From positions 95,235 through 159,234 of the forward strand of contig DATLQU010000022.1 in NCBI GenBank assembly GCA_035535015.1: a stretch of 64,000 nt of DNA, read 5' to 3'. The notes under the pieces were generated by a model. That model did not search any database, was not told where the DNA came from, and saw only the letters and a list, made by a program, of their open reading frames with translations. Positions 33,515 through 41,810 of this stretch are shown in pieces; position 1 is the stretch's first letter; each line of letters starts with the position of its first letter. Position numbers and translations under genes: made by a program. Origin of the DNA: Palsa-661 sp035535015. GTDB taxonomy: Bacteria > Actinomycetota > Acidimicrobiia > Acidimicrobiales > UBA8190.

Positions 33515-34549
33515 ATGAAGTACGTCGAGATCGGTGGGGCCCGGATGTCGGCCATCGGGCTCGGGACATGGCAGTTCGGGTCGCGGGAGTGGGGCTACGG
33601 CAACGAGTACGCCGAGGGCGAGGCCGTCGAGATCGTGCATCGGGCTCTCGATCTCGGGATCTCCACCTTCGATACGGCCGAGATCTACGGCTTCGGCCGG
33701 TCCGAGCGGATCCTCGGCCGGGCCTTGGCCGGCCGGCGGGAGGAGGCCTTCCTGGCCAGCAAGATCCTGCCCGTGCTGCCGATCGGGCCGGTGGTTCGGC
33801 AGCGGGCCCGGGGGAGTCTCCGGCGGCTCGGGGTGGCGAGTATGGATCTCTACCAGATCCATCAACCGAATCCGGTGGTGCCCCTCTCCTCCACCATGGC
33901 CGGCTTCCGGCAGTTGGAGGACGAGGGACTGATCACCCACGCCGGGGTGTCGAACTACGGACTGGGCCGCTGGCAGGCTGCCGAGGCGGCGCTCGGGAGG
34001 CCGGTGCTGTCGAACCAGGTGCCGTTCAATCTGGTCGATCGGAGAGCCGAAAAGGAACTGTTGCCGTGGGCGCAGGCCAACGAGCGGCTGATCATCGCCT
34101 ACAGCCCGTTGGCCCAGGGCCTGTTGTCGGGCCGCTACCACGCCGGGAACCGGCCGACCGGGATGGTCCGGATGAATTCTCCGGCTTTCCTACCCGAGAA
34201 CCTGGCCTTGGCCGAGCCCTTGATCGACGCCGTGAGGAACGTGGCGACTGGTCACGGGGCGACGGCTTCGCAGGTGGCATTGGCCTGGCTGATCCGTCGA
34301 CCCAATGTGGTGGTGATCCCGGGGGCGAGCTCAGCGTCCCAGGTGGAGGCCAACGCGGCGGCGGCCGAGCTCGAGCTGACCGACGAGGAAGACGAGATGT
34401 TGTGCCGGGCCTCCGACGAGTTCCATCCGAAGGGATGGCGGGAGGTCTGGCCCGAGTTGGCCCGGCAGAGGTTGGCGGCGATGGCGGGACGGTGCAAGGG
34501 CGCCAAGCCGAGCGGTCCGGGCTCCGGTCCGGAGCCCGGAGAGTCGTAA
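33515..34549 (+). CDS. aldo/keto reductase
   Basis: The 344-residue (beta/alpha)8 oxidoreductase has the tetrad residues in DTAEIYG (Asp, Tyr), ASKILP (Lys) and DLYQIHQPN (His). NADPH-site motifs follow at SNQVPFNLVDR, YSPLAQGLLSGRYH and VVIPGASSASQVEAN. It reduces an unidentified carbonyl. ATG 33515 begins the conserved MKYVEIGGARMSAIGLGTW. It is 13 nt after the SDR and 4 nt before the DUF2203 gene, so all three form one operon. Confidence 0.92.
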   Translation: MKYVEIGGARMSAIGLGTWQFGSREWGYGNEYAEGEAVEIVHRALDLGISTFDTAEIYGFGRSERILGRALAGRREEAFLASKILPVLPIGPVVRQRARGSLRRLGVASMDLYQIHQPNPVVPLSSTMAGFRQLEDEGLITHAGVSNYGLGRWQAAEAALGRPVLSNQVPFNLVDRRAEKELLPWAQANERLIIAYSPLAQGLLSGRYHAGNRPTGMVRMNSPAFLPENLALAEPLIDAVRNVATGHGATASQVALAWLIRRPNVVVIPGASSASQVEANAAAAELELTDEEDEMLCRASDEFHPKGWREVWPELARQRLAAMAGRCKGAKPSGPGSGPEPGES

Positions 34550-34553
34550 GGAG

Positions 34554-34934
34554 ATGGTGGAGAAGCGGTTCTTCACGGTGGAGGAAGCTCGGGCCTATCT
34601 GCCCCGGTTGCGGAGGATCCTCTCGCTGTTGCGGAGGTCGGCCGATCTGAGTGTGAAGGCGGGGAGCAACGGGCACGCGGCGGTGCGGACGAAGGCGACG
34701 GCCGACGACGCCCCCCTCGATCTCGATCCGGGGCAGGCTCTGGCCGAGTTGGAGGATCAGGGGATCGTGCTCCGGGATCCGGTGGTGGGGTTGGTTGATT
34801 TCCCTTGTCTCCATCCGAGCGGCACCGTTGTCCAGCTCTGCTGGCAACTGGGGGAGGACGATCTCGGTTGGTGGCACCTTCCGGACGCGGGATTCGGCAG
34901 CCGGAGGCCGCTGCCGTTACCGCCGGAGTTGTAG
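34554..34934 (+). CDS. DUF2203 family protein
   Basis: The 126-residue protein starts MVEKRFFTVEEARAYLPRLR. It contains IVLRDPVVGLVDFP and the hallmark VQLCWQLGEDDLGWWH followed by DAGFGSR. This matches DUF2203, a small cytoplasmic family of unknown function. It begins 4 nt after the aldo/keto reductase. Confidence 0.85.
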   Translation: MVEKRFFTVEEARAYLPRLRRILSLLRRSADLSVKAGSNGHAAVRTKATADDAPLDLDPGQALAELEDQGIVLRDPVVGLVDFPCLHPSGTVVQLCWQLGEDDLGWWHLPDAGFGSRRPLPLPPEL

Positions 34935-35071
34935 GCCGGGCCGGTCCCGGATCCGTCTTCCGGAGGGTGGGAGAAGTCTTTTCAAGCCGGTGGAGGTGGT
35001 TCCCCGGCTGAGGTGCCCCCGGTAGGCTGAGCCGCAGATCGCAGAGTCTGGGTGGGTGGGCCCCACAGGAG

Positions 35072-36487
35072 GTGGTGACGACGACCGGCAGTACGGAGTT
35101 CGATGTCGTCGTGATCGGGGGCGGTCCGGCCGGCTACGCCACCGCCCTGTACGGCGCTTCGGCCGGTCTGTCCGTCGCCGTGATCGAGCGGGACAAGATG
35201 GGTGGGACCTGTCTGCACCGCGGCTGCATCCCGGCCAAGGAATTCCTGGAGACGGCCTCGGTGCTGAGGACGGTGGCGGGCTCCAAGGAATTCGGGGTGG
35301 AGAGCGGGCAGCCGGTGTTGGATTTCTCGGTGAGCCAGGGCCGGAAGCAGAAAGTGGTCGACACTCTCTTCAAAGGCCTGGTCGGGCTGATGAAGGGTCG
35401 GGGGATCGAATCGTTCAGCGGATCGGGCCAGTTGCTGGCCGACCGGCGGGTCCGGGTGACGGGTGGCGACGAGACGATCGAGTTGTCGGGCCGGAACGTG
35501 GTGTTGGCGTCGGGTTCCGTACCGCGGACGATCCCCGGTTTCGAGGTCGACGGGCGGGTGGTGATGACGTCCGACGAGGTGCTGTCGCTCGAGAAGGAGC
35601 CGGCCTCGGTGGCCATCATCGGCGGCGGGGCGATCGGCTGCGAATTCGCCTCCATGTTCAGCGACCTGGGCAGTCAGGTGACGGTGCTCGAGGCGCTGCC
35701 CACGCTGTTGACGGGTTGCGACGAGGACCTGATCGGGGTGGTCGGACGGTCGTTTCGGAAAAGGGGGATCGCCGTCCATAGCGCAGTGAAGGTGAGCGGA
35801 CACAGTCCGAACGGCAACGGGACGACCGTGAGCTTCGGCGACGCGGAGTCGGTGACCGTGGACGCGGTGATCCTCTCTGTCGGCCGCCGTCCCTTGACCG
35901 AGGGCCTGCTGGCCGAGGGGACCGGGGTGGTGGTGGACGAGCGGGGTTTCGTACGAGTCGACGAGTACATGCGGACCGCGGTCGACGGCATCTGGGCCGC
36001 CGGTGACGTGGTCGACACCCCGCAGCTCGCCCATGTGGGCTTCGCCGAAGGGGTGGTGACGATCAAGGGGATCCTCGGTGAGCCGGTGATCCCGGTCGAC
36101 TACTCGCGGGTGCCCTGGTGCATCTACTGCCACCCCGAGGTGGCCTTCGTCGGGATGAGCGAGGGGCAGGCCCGGGCGGCGGGGATCGAGGTGGTGGTGA
36201 AGAAGGACCCGTACGGTGGGAACAGCCGGGCCCGGATCATCGGTGACACCGATGGCTTGGTGAAGGTGGTCTGTGAGAGAGGTGCCGACGGCCGGGCCGG
36301 CAGGATCCTGGGCGTCCATATGGTCGGGCCCTGGGTGACAGAGCAGCTGGGCCAGGGGTATATGGCGGTGAACTGGGAGGCGACGGCGGACGAGATCGGC
36401 CAGTTCATCCAGCCGCACCCGACGCTGTCCGAATCGTTCGGCGAGACCGTGATGGCCCTGACGGGCAGGGGGTTGCATCTTGGCTGA
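35072..36487 (+). CDS. lpdA: dihydrolipoyl dehydrogenase (E3)
   Basis: The 471-residue flavoprotein has the FAD loop VVVIGGGPAGYATAL, a redox-active disulfide Cys47/Cys52 in GGTCLHRGCIPAKE, the NAD loop IIGGGAIGCEFASMF, and the C-terminal His/Glu pair in HPTLSESFGE. It reoxidises dihydrolipoyl groups of 2-oxoacid dehydrogenase complexes. AGGAGG (35067-35072) overlaps the first GTG, so GTG 35075 may be the real start. It is followed by E2 with an 8-nt overlap. Confidence 0.95.
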   Translation: MVTTTGSTEFDVVVIGGGPAGYATALYGASAGLSVAVIERDKMGGTCLHRGCIPAKEFLETASVLRTVAGSKEFGVESGQPVLDFSVSQGRKQKVVDTLFKGLVGLMKGRGIESFSGSGQLLADRRVRVTGGDETIELSGRNVVLASGSVPRTIPGFEVDGRVVMTSDEVLSLEKEPASVAIIGGGAIGCEFASMFSDLGSQVTVLEALPTLLTGCDEDLIGVVGRSFRKRGIAVHSAVKVSGHSPNGNGTTVSFGDAESVTVDAVILSVGRRPLTEGLLAEGTGVVVDERGFVRVDEYMRTAVDGIWAAGDVVDTPQLAHVGFAEGVVTIKGILGEPVIPVDYSRVPWCIYCHPEVAFVGMSEGQARAAGIEVVVKKDPYGGNSRARIIGDTDGLVKVVCERGADGRAGRILGVHMVGPWVTEQLGQGYMAVNWEATADEIGQFIQPHPTLSESFGETVMALTGRGLHLG

Positions 36488-37937
36488 CGTGGTGATGCCG
36501 CAACTCGGGGAGACGGTGACCGAGGGCACGGTGACGAAGTGGCTGAAGGCGGTGGGGGAGACCATCGAGCGCGACGAGCCCCTCTTCGAGGTGTCGACGG
36601 ACAAGGTCGACTCCGAGGTGCCGTCCCCGGCGGCTGGGGTGCTGGCCGAGATCCGGGTGCCCGAAGGTGAGACGGTCGACGTCGGGACGGTGCTCGCCGT
36701 CGTCTCCGACGGCGCCGCCGGGTCGACGACGGCGCCGGCCAGCGCCGCGGCCGCCCCCGCCTCTGCCCCTGCCCCGCCGGTCTCGGCCCCACCGGCCCCG
36801 GCTCCATCTCCCGCTCCCGCTCCCGCCCCACCGGCCCCGGCCCCATCTCCCGCTCCCGCCCCACCGGCCCCGGCCCCGGCCCCACAGGCCGTGCCGGTAG
36901 CAGCTGCTGCGGCGCCGGCCGGAGGTGGGTCGGCTGCCGAGGACCGGGGTGGGCCTGGGGCCGGTGACGAGGAGGTGGGTGGAAATGGCAGAAAGGGAGC
37001 CGGGAACCGGATCCTTTCGCCGGTGGTGCGTCGTCTGCTCGATGAAAACGGACTCGATCCGATCGAGATCGCAGGAACGGGACTCGGGGGCAGGATCACC
37101 CGGGGCGACGTGCTGGGGTTGATCGACCAACAACGCTCCGGTGGGGCCCCGGCCCCGACAGGGGCACCGGCAGCGGCTGGGTCGGTTCGACCCGCCGGGG
37201 CGGTGACGACGACGGCCCGGGCCGGGACCGACGAGATCGTGCCCTTCACCAACATCCGGCGGCGGACGGCCGAACATATGGTGCGGTCGAAAGCGACGTC
37301 GCCGCACACATTGGTGGTGCTCGAGGCCGACTACGAGCCGATCGAACGGGTGCGGCGGGCGCACGGGGCGCGGTTCAAGGCCGAGGAGGGTTTCTCGCTG
37401 ACCTACCTGCCGTTCGTGGCCCGGGCCTGTGTGGAGGCGCTGCACGAATGGCCCGATCTGAATTCGTCGGTGGGCGATGACGCCCTGATCGTGCATCATC
37501 AGGTCAACCTGGGGATCGCCGTCGATCTCGATCACAAGGGTCTGATCGTGCCCGTGGTGCCGGCGGCTGAAGAATTGACCCTGAGGGGACTGGCCCGACG
37601 GATCCACGAGCTGGCTGACCGGGCCCGGACGAAGAAGCTGACGGCCGACGACATCTCGGGCGGAACCTTCTCGATCACCAACGCCGGGCCGTTCGGGACG
37701 TTCCTGACGGCACCGATCATCAACCAGCCCCAGGTCGGGATCCTTTCGACCGACGGGGTGAAACGTCGTCCCGTGGTGGTGACCGGTGAGGATGGGACCG
37801 AGGCCATCGCCATCCATTCCACCGGCTTGCTTTGCCTTTCGTGGGACCACCGGGCGGTCGACGGCGGCTACGCCGCCGCTTTCATGGCCCGGATCGTGCA
37901 ACTGCTGGGCAGCCACGACTGGGCCGCCGAGCTCTGA
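36480..37937 (+). CDS. 2-oxoacid dehydrogenase E2 (dihydrolipoyl acyltransferase)
   Basis: The 485-residue protein has one N-terminal lipoyl domain with the modified Lys42 (FEVSTDKVDSEVPSP), a long Pro/Ala/Ser linker (about 78-150), a peripheral subunit-binding domain (SPVVRRLLDENGLDP, then GRITRGDVLGLI), and the catalytic domain with DHRAVDGG (His near 457) and FSITNAG. It transfers the acyl group from lipoate to CoA. It could serve pyruvate, 2-oxoglutarate or branched-chain 2-oxoacids; proximity of aceE and lpd favours pyruvate but does not prove it. The start is TTG 36480 inside the lpd end. Confidence 0.92.
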   Translation: MADVVMPQLGETVTEGTVTKWLKAVGETIERDEPLFEVSTDKVDSEVPSPAAGVLAEIRVPEGETVDVGTVLAVVSDGAAGSTTAPASAAAAPASAPAPPVSAPPAPAPSPAPAPAPPAPAPSPAPAPPAPAPAPQAVPVAAAAAPAGGGSAAEDRGGPGAGDEEVGGNGRKGAGNRILSPVVRRLLDENGLDPIEIAGTGLGGRITRGDVLGLIDQQRSGGAPAPTGAPAAAGSVRPAGAVTTTARAGTDEIVPFTNIRRRTAEHMVRSKATSPHTLVVLEADYEPIERVRRAHGARFKAEEGFSLTYLPFVARACVEALHEWPDLNSSVGDDALIVHHQVNLGIAVDLDHKGLIVPVVPAAEELTLRGLARRIHELADRARTKKLTADDISGGTFSITNAGPFGTFLTAPIINQPQVGILSTDGVKRRPVVVTGEDGTEAIAIHSTGLLCLSWDHRAVDGGYAAAFMARIVQLLGSHDWAAEL

Positions 37938-37954
37938 CGCGGCGGGAGAACGAG

Positions 37955-39619
37955 GTGTTTCGGGTCCGTTGGCTCGGTCGGGTGCCCTATGGGGAGGCCC
38001 ATGCTCTGCAGGGGGCGCTGCACGCCCGGAGCCAAGACGACTACATGCTCCTGCTCGAACATCCCCACGTCTTCACGGTCGGGGTGCACGGGGATCCCGG
38101 TCACCTGCTGGTTGATCCGGCCTCTGTGGGGGCGACGATGGTGCGGACCGACCGCGGCGGGGACGTGACCTACCACGGGCCCGGTCAGGTGGTCGGTTAT
38201 CCGATCGTGACCGTGCCCATGGGGCCGGCGGCGATACCGGGTCATGTGCGGGCGGTCGAACAGTTGGTGATCGACGCTCTGGCCGAGCTCGGGCTGGCCA
38301 GCGGACGATACGAGGGGTACCCGGGTGTGTGGATCGATGCCGGTGGGGCCGATGCCCGGAAGATCTGCGCCATCGGGGTACGGGTGAGTCGGGGTCGGTC
38401 GATGCACGGACTCGCCTTGAACGTGGATCCCGACATGGAGTGGTTCGACCGGATCATCCCCTGCGGTCTGCCGGACAAAGCGGTGACGTCGTTGGCGGCC
38501 GAGGGTATCGGGGCGTCGGTGCCAGAGGTGGTGGGTCTTCTGGCCAAACACGCCGGCCTCCGGTGGGCTCCCGACGCAATGGTCGATCGGCAGGACGTGA
38601 TCTCGACGGTGGATCACCGGTCGGGCTCGCTGTCCGGGCACTCGGCGAGCACCGCGCCCGGGGTCGGAGGTCGGCTCCGGATCCGGCTGCGTCAGGCCGG
38701 TGTCGATCCCGAGAGCGGTCTGGGCCTGGCGGAGAGGAAGCCGCCGTGGCTGCGGGTGGCCGCCCGGATGGGTGACGACTTCTTGTCCTTGCGGCGGACG
38801 ATGCGGGATCTCGATCTGGTGACGGTGTGCGAAGAAGCGGGCTGTCCGAACATCTTTGAATGCTGGGCCGACGGGACCGCCACCTTCATGATCAATGGCG
38901 AACGCTGCACCCGGGGCTGCGGGTTCTGTCTCGTCGACACCCGGCACCCTCTGGCCGTCGACCCCGATGAGCCCGAGCGGGTGGCCGACGCCGTGGAACG
39001 ACTCGGGCTGCTGCACGCCGTCGTCACGGCCGTCGCCCGCGACGATCTCGCTGACGGGGGAGCGAGCGGTTTCGTGGCCACCATCGACGCCATCCGCCGG
39101 CGGTCTCCCCGAACCGCGGTTGAGGTGCTGGTGCCCGACTGCAAGGGGAGTGTGGAGGCCATCGGCGCATTGATCGGCGCCCGACCCGATGTCTTCAATC
39201 ACAACCTCGAAACGGTGGCCCGGTTGCAACGGGCGGTCAGGCCCTCCGCCGGCTACGGCCGGAGCCTGGCTCTCTTGGCCCGGGCCAAAGAGGCAGGGCT
39301 GACGGTGAAGTCGGGTCTGATTCTCGGGATGGGCGAGTCCGAAGAGGAGGTGGTGGGCGCGTTGGCCGATCTCCGGGGGGTGGGGGTGGACATCGTGACC
39401 ATCGGGCAGTACCTCCGGCCGAGCGCTTCTCACCTTCCGGTGGCGCGGTGGTGGGAGCCGGAGGAATTCGACCGGTTGCGCGAGAGAGGCGAGGCGATGG
39501 GCTTCGCCCACGTGCAGGCGTCACCGCTGACCCGATCGAGCTACCACGCCCGGGAGGCTGCCTCCGCCGCCCGGCCCGGCGCCGGCGCCGGCGTCTCGCT
39601 CGGTGAGGTGCGGGCGTGA
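37955..39619 (+). CDS. lipBA: LipB-LipA fusion: octanoyltransferase plus lipoyl synthase
   Basis: One uninterrupted 554-codon frame from GTG 37955 holds both lipoate enzymes. Residues 1-210 are LipB: DVTYHGPGQ (His74), RKICAIGVR (Lys136) and FDRIIPCGLPDKAVTSL (Cys170). After a linker of about 30 residues rich in Ser/Gly, residues 240-545 are LipA: auxiliary cluster cysteines 292, 297 and 303 (CEEAGCPNIFEC), radical-SAM cysteines 318, 322 and 325 (CTRGCGFC), GLILGMGESEEEV, and the cluster-ligating RSSYHA. LipB moves octanoate from acyl carrier protein to E2 or GcvH; LipA inserts the two sulfurs. It follows E2 by 17 nt and overlaps the peptidase gene by 4 nt. Confidence 0.93.
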   Translation: MFRVRWLGRVPYGEAHALQGALHARSQDDYMLLLEHPHVFTVGVHGDPGHLLVDPASVGATMVRTDRGGDVTYHGPGQVVGYPIVTVPMGPAAIPGHVRAVEQLVIDALAELGLASGRYEGYPGVWIDAGGADARKICAIGVRVSRGRSMHGLALNVDPDMEWFDRIIPCGLPDKAVTSLAAEGIGASVPEVVGLLAKHAGLRWAPDAMVDRQDVISTVDHRSGSLSGHSASTAPGVGGRLRIRLRQAGVDPESGLGLAERKPPWLRVAARMGDDFLSLRRTMRDLDLVTVCEEAGCPNIFECWADGTATFMINGERCTRGCGFCLVDTRHPLAVDPDEPERVADAVERLGLLHAVVTAVARDDLADGGASGFVATIDAIRRRSPRTAVEVLVPDCKGSVEAIGALIGARPDVFNHNLETVARLQRAVRPSAGYGRSLALLARAKEAGLTVKSGLILGMGESEEEVVGALADLRGVGVDIVTIGQYLRPSASHLPVARWWEPEEFDRLRERGEAMGFAHVQASPLTRSSYHAREAASAARPGAGAGVSLGEVRA

Positions 39620-40755
39620 GCGGATCGGCCAGCGGTTCTGAGGCCAGCAAGGCCCAGAGGATCGAGAAGGTCCGACAGCACATGGCGGCGGGCGGGGTGG
39701 ACGCCTTGCTGCTCTCGCACGGTGCCGACCTGCCCTGGTTGACGGGTTACCGGGCCATGGCGCTCGAGAGACTGACGGTGTTCGTCCTGCCGCGTGACGG
39801 TGACGCCGTGTTGGTCGTGCCTGGACTCGAGGCGCCGAGGGTGCCCGAGGGATCGGGGGCGTTCAGCCTGCGGCCCTGGGCCGAGACGGAAGACCCGGTC
39901 GACCTGACCATTGCTCTGCTCGGTGGAGCGACGGGGACTCTCGGCATCTCGGACCGGGCCTGGGCGACGTCGTTGCTGTCGTTTCAGGAGCGTCTCCTGA
40001 CGACCCGGTGGGTGGCTGCGTCGTCGGTGACGTCCCCGCTGCGAGCCGTCAAGGACGCCGAGGAGATCGGCCAACTCCGCGCCGCCGGCCGAGCGGCGGA
40101 CCGGGTGGCCGAGCAACTCCAGACCGGTGAGATCGCACTGGTGGGCAGGACCGAGGCCGAGGTGTCCGAGGAGATCGGGGCCCGACTATTGGCCGAGGGG
40201 CACCGGCGGGTGAATTTCGCCATCGTGGGGAGCGGGCCGAACGGGGCCAGCCCTCATCACGAAGCGGGATCGCGGCGGATCGGGGCCGGTGAGCTGGTGG
40301 TCTGCGACTTCGGAGGGGAATACGAGAACGGAGACGACGTCGGCTACTGCTCCGACATCACGCGGACGGTGGTGACGGGCGTGCCTTCCGACGAGGTCAG
40401 CGAGACGTATGCCGTTCTGCTGGCCGCCCAGCAGGCGGCCGTCGGGTCCGTCCGGGCCGGGGTGCCGGCCGAGCAGGTCGATGCCGTGGCCCGGAGTGTG
40501 ATCGACGAGGCGGGCCTGGGGGAGTACTTCATCCACCGGACGGGGCACGGGATCGGGATCGAGGAGCACGAGGATCCGTATCTGGTGGCCGGGAACCGGA
40601 CGCTGCTCAGCGCCGGCCATGCCTTCTCGGTGGAACCGGGGATCTACTTTCCTGGTCGCTTCGGGATGCGGCTCGAGGACATCGTGGTGGTGGGAACCGA
40701 CGGACCCGACCCCCTGAACAGGGTCGACCACTCCCTCGTCCAGGTGGACGCGTGA
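39616..40755 (+). CDS. M24 family Xaa-Pro peptidase
   Basis: The 379-residue protein has a creatinase-like N-domain (LPWLTGYRAMALERLTVFVL) and a pita-bread domain with metal ligands in VVCDFGGEYENGDDVGYCSD, TGHGIGIEEHEDP and FSVEPGIYFPGRFGMRLED. It removes N-terminal residues before proline. GTG 39616 overlaps the LipA stop (39617-39619). Its link to lipoate metabolism is only positional. Confidence 0.92.
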   Translation: MSGSASGSEASKAQRIEKVRQHMAAGGVDALLLSHGADLPWLTGYRAMALERLTVFVLPRDGDAVLVVPGLEAPRVPEGSGAFSLRPWAETEDPVDLTIALLGGATGTLGISDRAWATSLLSFQERLLTTRWVAASSVTSPLRAVKDAEEIGQLRAAGRAADRVAEQLQTGEIALVGRTEAEVSEEIGARLLAEGHRRVNFAIVGSGPNGASPHHEAGSRRIGAGELVVCDFGGEYENGDDVGYCSDITRTVVTGVPSDEVSETYAVLLAAQQAAVGSVRAGVPAEQVDAVARSVIDEAGLGEYFIHRTGHGIGIEEHEDPYLVAGNRTLLSAGHAFSVEPGIYFPGRFGMRLEDIVVVGTDGPDPLNRVDHSLVQVDA

Positions 40756-40803
40756 GGAGCGAAGGGCACGTCGGTCGGCGTCTCGAGAAGAGGGATTGAT
40801 CCG

Positions 40804-41541
40804 GTGGATCTCGGCATTGATGGACGGGTGGCTCTGGTGACGGCGTCATCGCGAGGACTCGGTCGAGCGAGCGCGCAGGCACTGGCCGCCGATGGGGCCC
40901 GACTGGTGCTGAGCGCTCGGGGCGCGGAGTCACTGGGCCTGGCCGAGCAGGAACTGCGAGCCGCCGGGGCCGAGGTCTTCGGCGTGGTGGCCGACATCAC
41001 CGATCCCGAGGTGCCCGAGCGATTGGTGTCGGCCACCGTCGAGCACTTCGGGCAGATCGACATCGTGGTGGCCAACGCCGGAGGTCCGCCACCGGGCCGG
41101 GCTCTCGAGATTGACGACGATGGCATCCGCCTGGCCGTCGAGGCCAACCTCTTGAGTGCAGTGCGTCTGGTCCGGGCGTCGGTGCCGCACATGCGGAATC
41201 AGGGCTGGGGGCGGATCTGCTGCATTTCCTCGTATTCGATCGTCCAGCCCCTGCCCGGACTGGCACTGTCGAATACAGCCCGGGTCGGATTGTGGGCGTG
41301 GGCCAAGACGGCGGCGGCCGATCTGGCCGCCGAGGACAGTGGCGTGACGTTGAATCTCGCCTGTCCCGGACCTCACGCCACCGAACGGATGCAGCAGCTC
41401 ACCGGCGGCGCCGGCGGCGGAGGCCCGATGGGCGATCCCGGCGATTTCGGCCGGGTGGTGGCCTTCCTCTGTTCCCGCCATGCCGGCTTCGTGAACGGTG
41501 CCGCCGTGGTGGTGGACGGCGGAGCCACCCTGGCGCTGTAA
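40804..41541 (+). CDS. atypical SDR-family oxidoreductase lacking the YxxxK motif
   Basis: The 245-residue protein has the NAD(P) loop TASSRGLGRA, VANAGG, catalytic-Ser region CCISSYSIVQ and a terminal FVNGAAVVVDGG. The place of Tyr-x-x-x-Lys reads LSNTARVGLWAWAKTAA: Tyr is replaced by Asn and the first Lys position by Arg, though Lys follows in AKT. This matches a known divergent SDR branch with S/N..R in the active site, so activity may differ. GTG 40804, 48 nt after the peptidase gene. Confidence 0.82.
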   Translation: MDLGIDGRVALVTASSRGLGRASAQALAADGARLVLSARGAESLGLAEQELRAAGAEVFGVVADITDPEVPERLVSATVEHFGQIDIVVANAGGPPPGRALEIDDDGIRLAVEANLLSAVRLVRASVPHMRNQGWGRICCISSYSIVQPLPGLALSNTARVGLWAWAKTAAADLAAEDSGVTLNLACPGPHATERMQQLTGGAGGGGPMGDPGDFGRVVAFLCSRHAGFVNGAAVVVDGGATLAL

Positions 41542-41588
41542 CCGGGGGGGGCCGCGGCGCCTCGCCTCGAGGACCGAGCGGGCGGTGA

Positions 41589-41752
41589 TCGAAAGTCCGG
41601 TGGGTGGGAGCGAGGTCGCCGACCAGTTCACCCTCCTGGGTGAGAACGACAGGGGTTCCGACGTCGATCTGGATGTCCAGATGGGAGCCGAGTGGAATGC
41701 GTCGGGGGGTCTCCCGGGTAGCGGCGACCGTTCACGAAGACGGTGGGTCCGA
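41589..41752 (-). pseudogene. C-terminal remnant of a hypothetical protein, two frameshifts
   Basis: Three minus-strand frames join to VGPTVFVNGRRYPGDP, RRIPLGSHLDIQIDVGTPVV and RRVNWSATSLPPTGLS, in order. From memory this resembles the C-terminus of small secreted or membrane actinobacterial proteins of the VNG..GDPR.IPL..H..IQLDVG.PVV type. No intact frame or start is left. It lies just downstream of metH in a 270-bp gap otherwise without features, and is part of the decay seen at several gene borders. Confidence 0.5.
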
Positions 41753-41810
41753 CCGGTGACGCGACGGGTGGACGGGGATGAGGAAGGCGTAGGGCGATGC
41801 GAGGCCGGGC

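Noticed and set aside
38570..38720. LipB and LipA as two genes
   Set aside because: No stop codon lies between the domains; internal ATG/GTG codons exist but LipB would still read through into LipA.
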